Shown piece after piece: positions 48,101 through 58,500 of a stretch of DNA of 64,000 bases. The stretch is from contig CM019064.1 in assembly GCA_009667805.1 (NCBI GenBank), positions 74,026,400 to 74,090,399 on the forward strand, given 5' to 3'. The first letter of the stretch is position 1; each line of letters starts with the position of its first letter. Made by a program: the position numbers and the translations under genes. This stretch comes from Leptobrachium leishanense (Eukaryota > Chordata > Amphibia > Anura > Megophryidae). Under the pieces are notes generated by a model. That model had not been told where the DNA came from and made no database searches. It was given only the letters and a program-made list of their open reading frames with translations.

Positions 48101-50243
48101 TTTCAGCTTTTTGGTAAAACCTATTGTCTTTGGAAGGACCCGATTCACTTAAAATAAACTTACAAGGTCTCCTGCCTTGGGACAAGCATGCTGTTTGGAC
48201 TTTCAGAGCTCTCTTTATGCATTCATCTAATGACCAAATAGCAGTTCTCCATCAAACCACATAGCACAAAGATTAGTGGTCAGGAACCTTGGCCCTCTAG
48301 AAGTTTTCAAACTATATCTCCCAAGACGCTCAACCACTGTCAACAATTAGGTTTACAGAGCCTTATGGGAAATGTAGTTTCAAAACATCTGGAGGGCCCA
48401 GCGTGCTTACCCCTGACATAGATGATCCTTAATTAGGAATCCACTCCCCAGTTGAGGCCTTTGACATATTTCTTGTTCCAGATATCTTATCCATGCATGG
48501 ACCAGAGAACTTGAGCCCCATTATGTGAATTAACATTTCAAGTCGCAAACTCTTTCTTGTTATGTGCTCTTTGCAAGGGCAGATTATTTCAAGTCTAGTC
48601 AGACTTTCCATTTCCGTCTCCATGATAACGTCCTATTCCGGGGAAGGTGCTAACTTGGCACCTTGCCCTGGAACACAGCACTAACCTCCCTGACACCCAC
48701 AGTAGCGCTTCCGCAACACTGCGAGTATCAGCTCCTGGAGTCCATAGGACTTCATGGAGGTTTGCGCTTCCGGGCCGTTAGCTTTGCACAATCTCTTTCA
48801 TGTAAGATCGCGCAGCGCCATGGAGGGAGACTAGGAACTATTTGTTCCCAGTCTTACTCTACTCCTGGAAGCCGCATCGAATTGGGCCTCCCTTTTCACC
48901 GGTGGATGAAAGGGGAGTATGGGGCTTTTAGGGTGTTTTTTTGAGGGGTTTTTTGAGCGTGTTAAATGATTTTGCACTTGTAGAATCATTTAACACCAGC
49001 TTTTAAGAGTTGTTAAAATTTTTGCTTGCACGTCCCTACGTACAAGATTGCGTCGTGCCGCAGAGTGATAATAGAGGGAGACTAGGAATTTTTTGTTCCC
49101 AGTCTCACTCTGCTCTTTTCACCGCGGGATGAAAGTGAGTACGGGGGGTTTTAGAAGGTGTAAAATGATTTAGCCTTTGCAGAATCCTTTAACACCAACT
49201 CTTTAGGAGTTGTTAAAAAATTTCTTGTGCATCTCGATGGTAATTTGCACCTGCACTTTGTAATATCTCACTTGTCGAGATGCTAAAATTAGATTGCGCT
49301 TCCCCATGTTAAATATAGGAGACACTTAAGTACAGTAACATCGCGTAAGCTGTGAGGCACAAAAACATTTTCACCTGACTGTAGCGTCAAGATCGGAATA
49401 TCGATGCCAGACGTTACACTTCTAGCAATTACATATCGAGACATTAGCACAAACTGTGAAATAGAGCCCTATTATGATCAATTTGTTTATACATGTATAC
49501 GAGAAACTATTGCGTTCTATGACCTGGTTATCTAGGCCCTATATGGTGTAAAACAGTGCTGTCACACTCATTGCCCCCAGGTGTTGGTTGATGCCTACAA
49601 TTCCTAGAATTCTTTCAATGCAATAGATAGGAAATCATGGGAGTAGTAGTCCAAAAACATTTGGGGAGCTGGAGTTTGACAGCCCTGGAATAAAAGATGC
49701 ATTGTCATTATGTATTTGTAATATTAAACACTGTTACTTTATCTAGACATTTCGGAATTACTTTTTTTTTTGTGTGTGTGTCTTTAGGTATCTTTGTACA
49801 AACTTCTTTTTGATAGTATGGTAAGCGGAAGTCTACAACCAGATACTTTCATCCATCATCTACATTTGAATCCAGAGCAGGCCCTTGGACCAGACGTTAA
49901 GGAACATGCCTCTAAAATGGGACTTATTGCATCTAACTTTAAAGACATGTTGGAGCTCACATGTCTAAACCTCACCTATTCTGACCTGCCAATGATTGAT
50001 GGGTTGAAAATTGAGTATTGTTATCAGGAGAATAATTCCTTATTGGGATGTGAAGTGGTTTGTTTCAAGAGCGAGCTGGTGCTGGAACAATTGACATTTC
50101 ACATGGCATTCTGGAAGGGGCTGCGAGAGACGCAGGGAGTTGACATTGAAGAGGCCTGGAAGTGCCGGAAATGTACTTTTTCTAATATCTGTGAGTGGAG
50201 AACAAGAGACCTTGACTTTGCTAAAGGCAAAAGGCCTAAATGA
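39188..50243 (+). CDS. EXO5: Exonuclease V (EXO5/DEM1 family), five exons
   Basis: EXO5 degrades single-stranded DNA in nuclear or mitochondrial repair (family knowledge). Exons as I read them: 39188-39332, 44055-44330, 46394-46498, 46943-47115, 49788-50243, with GT/AG ends and phases 1,1,1,0, giving 384 residues. The acidic N-terminus has FSDISDSEL, as in vertebrate EXO5. Cys108 (WCEQQ) and Cys359, Cys362 and Cys368 ([10 protein letters not shown]) are the four 4Fe-4S ligands. The PD-(D/E)XK site shows Asp198 in VGVIDE and Glu212/Lys214 in ELKTRR. Nothing essential is missing. The exon 2 start at 44055 was chosen because the nearer AG at 44037 would read into a stop after exon 1. Introns hold MITEs and a Tc1 relic. 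Confidence 0.93.
40246..40408. mobile_element. Short palindromic Harbinger-like MITE
   Basis: AGGAGAATGACTGG and CCAATTCTCCTGG arms, right end CAGAATAACCCTG. Same family as 43293-43460 and 55174-55354; the left CAGGGTTATTC is lost. Lies in EXO5 intron 1. Confidence 0.65.
40480..40920. repeat. Degenerate GTGTGTGAATGCAGG repeat
   Basis: Irregular TGTGTGAATG, TGAATGCAGG and TGTAAATGCAGAGG words. Same family as 12245-12447 and 20480-20680. EXO5 intron 1. Confidence 0.5.
41516..41942. mobile_element. GGCTNGGGTCAGACG MITE (copy 2)
   Basis: The ends GGCTAGGGTCAGACGAACG and TTGTCTGACCCTAGCC have TTA on both sides (41513-41515, 41943-41945). EXO5 intron 1. Confidence 0.82.
42502..42804. mobile_element. 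GGCTNGGGTCAGACG MITE (copy 3)
   Basis: The ends GGCTCGTGTCAGACGAGCG and CGCTCGTCTGACTCGAGCC have left TTA and right TAG. The core differs from copies 1 and 2 and shares AGAGTGGAAGGAACGTCC with the element at 57278-57616. Confidence 0.75.
42805..43292. other. EXO5 intron 1, nothing recognised
   Basis: No repeat unit, exon or motif that I can support. Confidence 0.35.
43293..43460. mobile_element. Short palindromic Harbinger-like MITE
   Basis: Starts CAGGGTTATTCAGAGAGCGG. Arms of TGAAAAGCAGGAGAATGACT and its complement fold as a hairpin. The right terminus ends at CTCTCTCTG without the AATAACCCTG cap. Another CAGGGTTATTCAAAGG occurs at about 43490. Confidence 0.7.
44500..44970 (+). pseudogene. 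Tc1/mariner transposase relic in EXO5 intron 2
   Basis: Frames pieced across several stops and shifts show [17 protein letters not shown] (second catalytic Asp block). A degraded copy of the segment ending [12 protein letters not shown] follows (third catalytic residue). The first catalytic region and the inverted repeats are gone. It is older than the Tc1 copy at 12450-20477 and of another family. Confidence 0.7.
45120..46390. other. EXO5 intron 2, mostly unique sequence
   Basis: Short poly-T and poly-C runs, no recognisable element. A CTTTTCTAG acceptor lies at its end. Confidence 0.35.
47282..47462. mobile_element. Palindromic MITE (TTTCCCAAACCTGTCCTC family)
   Basis: TTTCCCAAACCTGTCCTCAG on the left, a degenerate complement on the right, and TGCAGGATATGTGAAGCACA inside. 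The copy at 54262-54447 reads in the opposite orientation. EXO5 intron 4. Confidence 0.65.
47463..48274. other. EXO5 intron 4, nothing recognised
   Basis: Two short open frames at 47613-47834 are not supported by any motif. Confidence 0.3.
48275..48417. mobile_element. Short palindromic MITE
   Basis: GGTCAGGAACCTTGGCCCTC at the left and TGCTTACCCCTGAC at the right, with TATATCTCCC and GGGAAATGTAGTTT arms. Same family as 11942-12077. Confidence 0.6.
48640..49469. mobile_element. Element ending AATAGAGCCC
   Basis: The complement of this stretch matches 61804-62440. Shared features include GGAGTTGTTAAAA, TAACACCAGCTTTTAA, CTTAAGTACAGTAA and the terminal AAATAGAGCCC. Two internal ~200-bp segments (48830-49020 and 49070-49230) repeat each other. 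The left end is not defined. EXO5 intron 4. Confidence 0.55.
49555..49688. mobile_element. Small palindromic MITE relic
   Basis: CTACAATTCCTAGAATT and TCATGGGAGTAGTAGTCC arms, bounded by GCTGTCACACTC and GACAGCCCTGG. Just upstream of EXO5 exon 5. Confidence 0.45.
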
Positions 50244-50610
50244 AGTCTGCAAAACTACATTTCCAAAGTCAAAAGAATCTTCTTTTTACTTTGTCATATG
50301 TACCCAGTGTGATTAAAAAATATAATACACCTGCAGTTAAACTGAGTAACGGACTATACCTTTTAAAAGATCATCTCTGTCAAAGGTTCTGTCTGGGGCA
50401 ATGGCATTATATAGTCAAACTACAAAGTGTCTTGATGATAATTGAGTAATATTATAAATATATATATATATGTATGTAATGCAGCTATTGTTTTCTCATC
50501 TTGGTACATGTTCTGCCTTGGCGACCCCCTTTGTTACTTTTATCACATACCTCTTTTATTTAAATTGTGGTGCTGACTTTTATAACCTACTGATAAGTAA
50601 TTCTTTAGAT

Positions 50611-50616
50611 AATAAA
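50611..50616 (+). terminator. Candidate EXO5 polyadenylation signal
   Basis: AATAAA lies 368 bases after the EXO5 stop codon. Further AATAAA words follow at about 50650-50700, so the site in use is uncertain. Confidence 0.45.
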
Positions 50617-50724
50617 TACTATTTGTCTTTAAAAATAATACACTAAAATAAAATAAATACTTTTTACAATGCAAATTTTAGGAATAATAAATACAAATAA
50701 AGTGAATATGAAAATACTCGGTGA

Positions 50725-51300
50725 ATTATTATTATTATTATTCTTTATTTATAAAGCGTCAGCATATTCCACAGCGCTGTACAATAGGCACAGTATAGAC
50801 AGGGTTACAATACAATGAACAACATTTGACAAACAGTGCAGGAGGAGATGAGGGCCCTATTCCTGTAGGAACTCACAATCTAGGAGGGTTGGGGTTGGAA
50901 ACAGGAGGAGAGGACTGCAAGGTGAGAGTGATTGATGGTTGCGTCAGTGAGTTGGGTGGTAGGCTTCCCTAAATAGGAATGTTTTAAGGGAGTTTGAAGG
51001 AAGAGAAATTATGGGAAAGTCTGACAGTACGAGGGAGAGCATTCCAGAGAATGGGGGCTGCGCGTGAGAAATCCTGCAGTCTATCATGGGAAGAGGTGAT
51101 GCGGGGAGAAGCTAGACGCAGGTCGCTGTTTGACCTTAGGGAGCGGGCTGGGGTGTATTTGGTGATTAGTGAGGACAGGTAGTTGGGAGCTGAGTTAGTG
51201 AGGGTTTTGTAGGTAAGGATAAGGATTTTGAACTTAATTCTGCAGTGGATGGGGAGCCAGTGAAGGGACTCGCAGAATGTTTGCCGTAATGTGCTACAAG
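50725..51300 (-). mobile_element. LINE 3' end (CR1/L2-like), 5'-truncated
   Basis: On the minus strand, a frame shows SLHWLPIHCRIKFKIL, then YLSSLITKYTPARSLRS, then SRAAPILWNALPRTVR, the C-terminal module of CR1/L2-type reverse transcriptase. It is followed by a 3' tail ending in an (AAT)n run. Copies lie at 58190-58690 and fragments at 21099-21207 and 25183-25250. It differs from the LINE at 4187. Confidence 0.78.
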
Positions 51301-51676
51301 CTAGCTGAATGGCTACATATAATCAATGAGCAAGGGGAAGCCATAGACTCTCTCATCTCAGAGATATAGCCAGTTTTAGATTCCTGTGCAAAGAATAAAG
51401 CACACAAAATATTGTGAATCTTTAAAGTACACAACCCAGAACCACATCAGTAAAAGTCGTACAATTTTGCTGGACACCATTTCAAAGCAACACATATAAA
51501 ACCCTGCAGATTGTGTACACCTGATAATATAGAGCTAAACTAGCTTTAGGTGTCTTTTGGGCTCCTCACATTCCAAAATGTGTAGACCGTTGAGAACGAA
51601 ATGTTTAGTGTCGACCAGTATTTGCTAAATGCAGAATATATTAAACTGGTCGTCCTAATCCAAAATCATTCTTTAG

Positions 51677-51866
51677 TACCGGCTGGATGGAGTAGAGGTA
51701 ACATCACTGCTCTATAACCGTGGAGAGAGACACAGGTTTGAATTCCGGCAAGAGCACCTCTCCAGTAAGTGTCCTGGGCAAGACACCTAACGGTACATAC
51801 TCGCCACCCAGGACATACTTGAAAACTAGAGAAATCTCAATGGTAAAATCCTTTCAGAAAAAGAAA
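51677..51866 (+). mobile_element. tRNA-derived SINE with LINE tail
   Basis: The head has an A-box-like TGGAGTAGAGGTAACATCACTG and a B-box-like GGTTTGAATTCC, spaced as in a tRNA gene. From about 51805 it reads ACCCAGGACATACTTGAAAA and AGAGAAATCTCAATG. That tail is shared with the LINE at 4187-4735. The internal RNA polymerase III promoter is inferred. It does not form a clean tRNA cloverleaf, so it is not a tRNA gene. Confidence 0.7.
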
Positions 51867-52079
51867 ACATTCTTTTTTTTTTTTTTTTTGGTCCTGTTAA
51901 TGTTATTATTGTGTTGTTTCTTCTTTATGCTTGGTGGTGGAATATGGGAGAGGACCTGTTCAATTTTGGACCTCCACATATTTTGGAATTATCTTTTACG
52001 TGATACTCACGTTTGTCGACCTAATAAGTGGCTATGTGGTGAATGTAATATCTGCAGGTCAAATGTTAAGCACCCTTAA

Positions 52080-53500
52080 CTTAAAAGATGATGCTAATTG
52101 TTATTAATATCATCTTTTGGGTAATTTTTACCATTATACAATATATGTCACTGTTATGGACAAGAATATGTATCTGCTTTAATAATAAAGGAAAGCTTAG
52201 AAAAATGCCCATTTCAAATATAACAGTACAGCTTTAAGAAAAGATCATTAATTAAACTGTTTTTATAAGAATCAAATTTATATTATTGCTTAACACGCTA
52301 TCTTAGCCGATTTTAGCACATGTAGTTCCTCTTTCTGGTATCAAGAAGAGAATATATTGGAACATCCTGTAACAACGCCCTTCACGACTAAGGGGACAAA
52401 CGATAAGCTGATGTTTACTTTTCGTTATTATTAAACATAAGTCTGCAATTTCACAATATTACTGACGATTAAAATGTTGGGCAACAGCCTGTTTTCGTTA
52501 CGCACGAAGTAGCATAAAAGCTTGTATCTTTTCAATAAAGAGCAGAGAAGTCACCTGGCTTTGTCCGAGAAAGACTACATAGACAAATAGCCAGCGAGTC
52601 TGTGTTGTTTCTTTCAGTGCGCACTTGAATTGATTGGCTTCTCCACCATTTGGCAGCAGCAGGCATTCGAACAAGAGACTGTTTAAGTCTGATCCATAAC
52701 ATCACAATCCTCCTTGATCACTTATAATACTGGTCCCTGTACGCAGCACAACTATCCTACACTTCCGATCCTTAGAATGGTCAGTACGTCTACCTAGAAC
52801 AGACTCGGAGGAGTATGTATCCACAACAACACGCCAAGGTTTAATACGAAATCGGAATATCAGAGAAATGCCAAGTGTCATATACCAGAGCGGGTTATCA
52901 AAAATGCCAGGGGTCGTATTACCAGATAGACTGTCAGCCAGGATTTTTTAACCTGTTTACAGATATGAGCAATCAGGTTTTGTTTGCTTCCCCCACTCAT
53001 ATCAATTTTTTAACCTCTAGAACCCGAGGATGATAAAGCTGATAAATGTATCTTTCTTGTTCTTTTTATTTTTTCTAATTGTATCTTTTAGAGTTTTACC
53101 TGATTTTGTGCATTAACACATATGAAAAAGTTTTGGATCCTAATAAGTTTAAAACGTATTTATCGGACACCTGCAGGATTAAAATACTACAAATTTGCTG
53201 GCAAGACGGCATGAGAGGCAGGGAGGGAATGGGTTAACCATACATAAATCTCACAAGCTGGCTAGAATTAACCTTTCACCAATAGAAGACTTATCATTAA
53301 AAGCATTCACAATCCTAAAATGAAAAGGCAGCAAGAAGTGTCCTGTATCAATGGTACCTACCTGCAGGGCCCGCTCTCACTTCTCTCTGCACCCACCTCT
53401 CCCATCAGCAATCCTGATCAGGTTTGACCTGTTGGAGACTGCAATGTTAGCACCTGCACGGCTTATCAGACTACTATACCTAGACTGAATTGTGGCCAAT
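52080..53500. other. Intergenic DNA, nothing recognised
   Basis: AT-rich, no open frame of note and no repeat structure seen. It separates EXO5 from the tapasin-like gene. Confidence 0.35.
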
Positions 53501-53509
53501 TTGGATATT

Positions 53510-53735
53510 TTCACTTAGGGGTGTACTCACTTTTGTTGCCAGCGGTTCAGACATTAATGACTGTGTGTTGAGTTATTTTGAGGACAGCAAATTGACACTG
53601 TTATACAAGCTGTGCACTCACTACTTTACATTGTAGCAAAGTGTCATTTCTTCAGTGTCACATGAAAAGATATAATAAAATATTTACAGAAATGCGAGGG
53701 GTGTACTCACTTATGTGAGAGACTTTGTGACCTTG
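53510..53735 (+). mobile_element. Tc1-type 3' end relic
   Basis: GGGGTGTACTCAC occurs twice, with the GTGTCACATGAAAAGATATA and ATAAAATATTTACA words typical of a vertebrate Tc1 family's 3' end. No transposase. A relative lies at 59455-60085 in the opposite orientation. Confidence 0.65.
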
Positions 53736-53864
53736 AGTGTCAAATGGTTACTGGAGAGGTACAGGTCAGTCTGTTTTAGTGATCATCTGATTACTAGAAC
53801 CAATATTAACAATTCAATAAATAATCGGGGCATTGGTCTTAAACGTACCAATATTACCCCTATT

Positions 53865-53985
53865 GGTAGTCGCATCTTTAAAGAAGACACCCCAAATCCA
53901 TTGCGGCCGAATTCGGAGTGTCTAAATTTGGCTGTGGTCGAATTGGAGTGTCTTTTTTTAAAGACATGACTACCAATATTACATA
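53865..53985. repeat. Imperfect inverted repeat
   Basis: GGTAGTCGCATCTTTAAAGA and its complement TTTAAAGACATGACTACC flank a centre with twin GAATTCGGAGTGTCT / GAATTGGAGTGTCT words. Probably a decayed MITE. Confidence 0.5.
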
Positions 53986-54261
53986 TAAGACCTATCCTCA
54001 TTAAGCTTTAAATTGTTAAGCTTGTCCGTTTATCATTTGATCCCTAGACCCTGACTGTACTTAATTTTCTCTTAATTCCCGTCCAGGTTACGATGTACAG
54101 GACACGTCATGTCAATAGGTTGATATTCTTTCAGATTTTTTTTTCCTTGGGGGGGGGGGGGCTTCTACACAAATAGTTGTGTATACATTGCATATACAGT
54201 ATAGTGAGTGTATGTTTGTATGGGTTTATGTCATACTGCTGATAGTTTACATTGGCATAAT

Positions 54262-54447
54262 ACAGTATTTCCCAAACCTCTCCTCGGGACCCTCACCCAG
54301 GCCAGATTTTGCAGATCACCTTGGGGAAATTCAGACTGAATCCTGCAATCACTGAGCAGCAAATCATATCACCTGTGCTGTGCTTCACATATCCTGCAAA
54401 CCTGGCCTGTCAGCGGGTCCTGAGGACAGGTTTGGGAAACACTGGCA
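54262..54447. mobile_element. Palindromic MITE (TTTCCCAAACCTGTCCTC family)
   Basis: TTTCCCAAACCTCTCCTCGG at the left and CCTGAGGACAGGTTTGGGAA at the right. The interior is the reverse complement of the copy at 47282-47462. Confidence 0.72.
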
Positions 54448-54515
54448 TAATAGGATTGAAGCCTAGCATTGCAATCTTATGCTGTATCCGTAGGATTAAT
54501 GTTGGCTACACTTTA

Positions 54516-54891
54516 GGCTGGGTGCACACGAGGTGTTTTTTAGTGCGTACTAGCGTGCGCTAAAAATGACGGCAGAGATGGTAGACGCCAGACGATGCGT
54601 TACTTTTGCCGCATGGCGTAAAAACAGAATTTGAGTTGCATGACGTCGCTAGTGCGCAGGCGCGGTAATTTGACTGCACACGGCCGTTCAAGTGCACATA
54701 CACGCTACATTTGACGCCCGACGTCGCGTCATTGCTAGCGTAACAGCCTTGGTGTTTTCAAGATGGACGTCTTCAGCGCATGTTATGGGTAGCGTGCGTT
54801 ATGCGTGTGGTCTTCGCGTTATGTGTAATTATATGCTGTTTTAGTAACGTGCGTTAATGCCCCCAAAAAAACACCTCGTGTGCACCCGGCC
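54516..54891. mobile_element. GGCTGGGTGCACACGAGG MITE
   Basis: The ends GGCTGGGTGCACACGAGGTG and CACCTCGTGTGCACCCGGCC have TTA on both sides. The interior is GCGTTA/TAACGC-rich. Same architecture and target as the GGCTNGGGTCAGACG family but different terminal bases. Confidence 0.78.
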
Positions 54892-55173
54892 TTAGACTGC
54901 ATTTATTTATTGCAGCTTCTAGGCTTGTTACTTGATGCTAAGATCTTTTTTAAGGGAGGGTTCCACAAAAAATAATGCACCTCTGAGTGTCCCCTCAATC
55001 CTCTTAAACACATAAGGAAAGATGGGGGGAAAGGACCCTGCTCCAGTGAGCTTGCAATCTAACTTCTTTGTTTTGTTCTTCTTGTACAGCGCTACAAAAT
55101 ATGTTAGTGCTTTATAAATAATCCTAATTGTGAGAGTTGAATATACTGATAAATATATGTGTGAAATCTCTAT

Positions 55174-55354
55174 CAGGGTTATTCAGAGAGCGTGAAAAGC
55201 AGGAGAATGACTGGAGAATGAAAAATTCTAGGTCAAAATAGCCGATTTGGAAAGTGAGATGAAAGGGAGAATTTTTCTGGTTTGACTATTTTGACCTAGA
55301 ACATTTCATTCTCCAGTCATTCTCCTGCTTTTCACCGCTCTCTGAATAACCCTG
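55174..55354. mobile_element. Complete short palindromic Harbinger-like MITE
   Basis: CAGGGTTATTCAGAGAGCG at the left, CGCTCTCTGAATAACCCTG at the right, and TAT on both sides (55171-55173, 55355-55357). It folds end to end. It lies 80 bp before the ISRE-like box. Confidence 0.85.
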
Positions 55355-55432
55355 TATGCTCACTCAGACGGAGGGATATTATGACTTCAGAATCGGCACC
55401 TCCCTCTTACGAGCCTGCTTTTACGTTTGCTG

Positions 55433-55448
55433 GAAACGAAAGTGAAAG
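55433..55448 (+). promoter_or_regulatory. ISRE/IRF-like element of the tapasin-like gene
   Basis: GAAACGAAAGTGAAAG contains GAAAGTGAAA, which fits the IRF consensus GAAANNGAAA and resembles the PRDI/BLIMP-1 site. It ends 53 bases before the start codon at 55502. Such boxes drive interferon induction of antigen-presentation genes (established). Function here is inferred. Confidence 0.55.
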
Positions 55449-55501
55449 AATGAAACACAGAACTACATATTAACAAGCAAACTATATGTAAGGTCGCTGA
55501 A

Positions 55502-58500
55502 ATGGGGTCAACACAACTCATTCTGGCTCTCTTAATGCTGGCGTATGGTAAGTCCATACATAACAATAGGGGTTTTATTACAATCTGTCCTTTTGTTACA
55601 GTTGCCTTGCTAAATATATTGATTATTCCATGTTTTACAACCTGTCCACTGACATGTTATACAAACACAGTGACATTGTAACAGGGATAAAATAACATCT
55701 GCCATCAGGATTAAATCACAATCATTTCTTAAATCCATGCGTATTGTGCTGTAACACTTGCTTTTCGGCTTCTACATGAATGGATGTGTCGGATTTGTGT
55801 AGGTATTGCATAGGTAATCAGTCTTTGTGGTTGTTTACTGAATATCTACACGGAAAGGGTGTGGAGCTGCTTGAAATGAATTAAATGTGTGTCAGTTTAA
55901 TTATTTGAAACCAAAAATAGCTACAACCTGCGTGCAAACAGGTATAGCTAGATACTGTATATGTTACAGGTAGTGTCTGACATTGGTTAACCCTTTCGCT
56001 GCTGAGGCTTTTCCCGCCCCTGTGCTGAGGTCATTTTTACCAGTTTCGCTCATCATGTTTAAACGTGTTTTGAAGGCTTATTTTAGTATATGACCCAGAC
56101 ATATTATATATCATTCTTTCCGTCAGACTCGGCAGATTCAGAATATGTCATTATTATATGTATACGTCATGACCTGTCTGTATATTATAACAAAAAATGC
56201 AATAAAATATGATTTTTCAATAATTTACAACATGTAAAGTGTTTTTTTTCACATTTTAAGATGCGAGCAATTGCGGTTATATTTTGTATGGGGTGCGCTT
56301 GTTAAAAAAATTAGAGATGGGGTCTCGTTACATTTTTTTTTGAGGAAAATTACACGATTTTTAACAAACGCACCGCATACAAAAATCGTTAGTGCAGCAT
56401 CATTGTTCACATTATAATTGAAATGGGAACAATATTGCTGCATTAACAAACCAAAAAAAAGAAAAAAAACTTTTCTTTTTTTTTATAACTTTTTTTTAAA
56501 ATATATATATTTTTTTATTTTTAATTTTTTTTTTTACAAACTTTTTCACTTTCGTGTTTGGTATCGTTGGAACGGCCATGCTCTGGCCGATCCAACAATA
56601 CCAAACTTTAACCCCTAGCTGCCACGGATCGGGAGATAGGGAGTTCCAATGAACTCCCTATCTCCACCATTGGTGGCAGCTAGGGGTTAACTCCAGGACT
56701 GGCGTCATCGTGCTATGCACGATGACGCCAGTCCTCAGGGGGAGTTCCCGGAGGCTTGGCCGACATCCAAGATGTCGGCCAGCTCCGGGAAAGGATCACG
56801 AACCGGCGCTTTTCAGCGCCGATTCGTGATCCGACTCCCCAGGGGTTAATGCCAGGTACCATTTGGAAGGGCAGGCTGTGCCCTTCCAAATGGTGCCTGG
56901 GTTAACCCCCGCAACGCCGCCGATCGGGAGGGAGAGAGGTCCGAAGGACCTCGCCCCTCCCTTTCAGGCGCCTCCTCCACACATGCGGGGGGGGCGCCTG
57001 AATTAGGTGTCATCGCGCCCCCGCAATGACACCTAATTAGCCCGGCGGCGGTTCCGGATGCTGGGCTGACATCGAGGATGTCAGCCCGCACCGGGGGGGG
57101 CCAGCGATCGGCCGGAACCCGGCCGAAAGCTGACCCCAAAGGCTGGACGCGCTCAGCGCGTCCACCGCATGGAACGTGACATGCGGTTGGACGCGCTGAG
57201 CGCGTCCACCGCAGCGAAGTGGTTAAAGGAGAAAGAAAAGTAAGGTTTTGTATTTATCTGGGTAATCTGCAGACTAAGGCCAGTGTCAGACGAGTGCACT
57301 ATGTGCTTGTGTACTGACATGCCTTCCGTCACCTGTCGCAGCATTGTGACGTTTCGACGGGGCCAGCCACACGCTATAGCGTGCACACAAATTACGTGCG
57401 CTACAGCGGACGTGCTGAAAGCCTCCCCATCGAAACGCTACGACGCGCGTTCTACAGGGGTGAGAAAGTGCGATTCTCCATAGAAGGATCAAGCCTTGCA
57501 GAGCTGAGTGCATTGACTGCGGTCAGTGAGGTGGCCAGACGGGCGTCAGAGTGGAAGGAACGTCCACTCTCACTGACGTTCCTGCCACCCTGAAAAATGC
57601 TCGTCAGACCACGGGCTAAGGCTGCAGTCACACGAGTGCACTTTTTGCGTCCGTCTGACCGCACTGTTTGCTGTCCGTCGTAGCTTTTCAAAGGAGTCAA
57701 TAGAGAACACCACACAAAGCATGTGAGGACTTTTTCACGTGCGGGTAACGCATGTTGCAACGGATGCCAAAATGACATTGATGTGAAAAAGCTACAACGG
57801 ACGTAGAGAAACCCCTGCATACAGCTTTTATTTTTCTCAACGTCAGTCATAACTAACTGATACAATGTAACCACAATCTCATCCGTTATAAAGTACATCC
57901 GTTTCAACGGACGCACTGTACGTGAAAAGTGCGCCCGTGTGACTGCAGCCTAACCGACCTCCCATGGGAAAAAGTGTTAGGGATAGGGTTAGGATTGGCT
58001 TGAGTAAAAAAGAATTTCGTTATTATCAATGGATATGGGAGATCCTAGGTTTTCAGTCAACAGCAGACTTCTTGAAACTCTAAGAAAACAAGGGATTTGG
58101 GTACAACACGGTTTACCCGAGTAATCCTAGGCTTACCCTCGTTTTGGAATTTACCCATAGCATAAATATATATAAAATACTGTATATTACTCGTATTATT
58201 ATTATTCTTTATTTATGTAGCACCAACATATTCCGCAGCACTGAACAATGGCCACAATATAGACAGTGTTACAATACATTGAGACAGATCAACATTTGAC
58301 AAACCAACACAGGAGGAAATGAGGGCCCTATTCCCATGGGAATTTACAATCTAGAAGGGTTGAAGGGTGAGAAACAGGAGGAGAGGACTGCAAGGTGAGA
58401 GTGATGGGCTGCAAGGTGAGAGTGATGGACTGCAAGGTGAGAGTGATGGGCTGCAAGGTGAGAGTGATGGACTGCAAGGTGAGAGTGATGGACTGCAAGG

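Noticed and set aside
51680..51755. tRNA gene
   Set aside because: A- and B-box-like words exist but the stems do not pair as a cloverleaf, and a LINE-type tail follows; a SINE fits better.
53783..54001. Opposed 72- and 84-codon frames
   Set aside because: They cover an inverted repeat, so each mirrors the other; no protein motif.
56846..57139. 97-codon frame on the minus strand
   Set aside because: GC-rich interior of a piggyBac-like MITE with hairpins; no protein signature.
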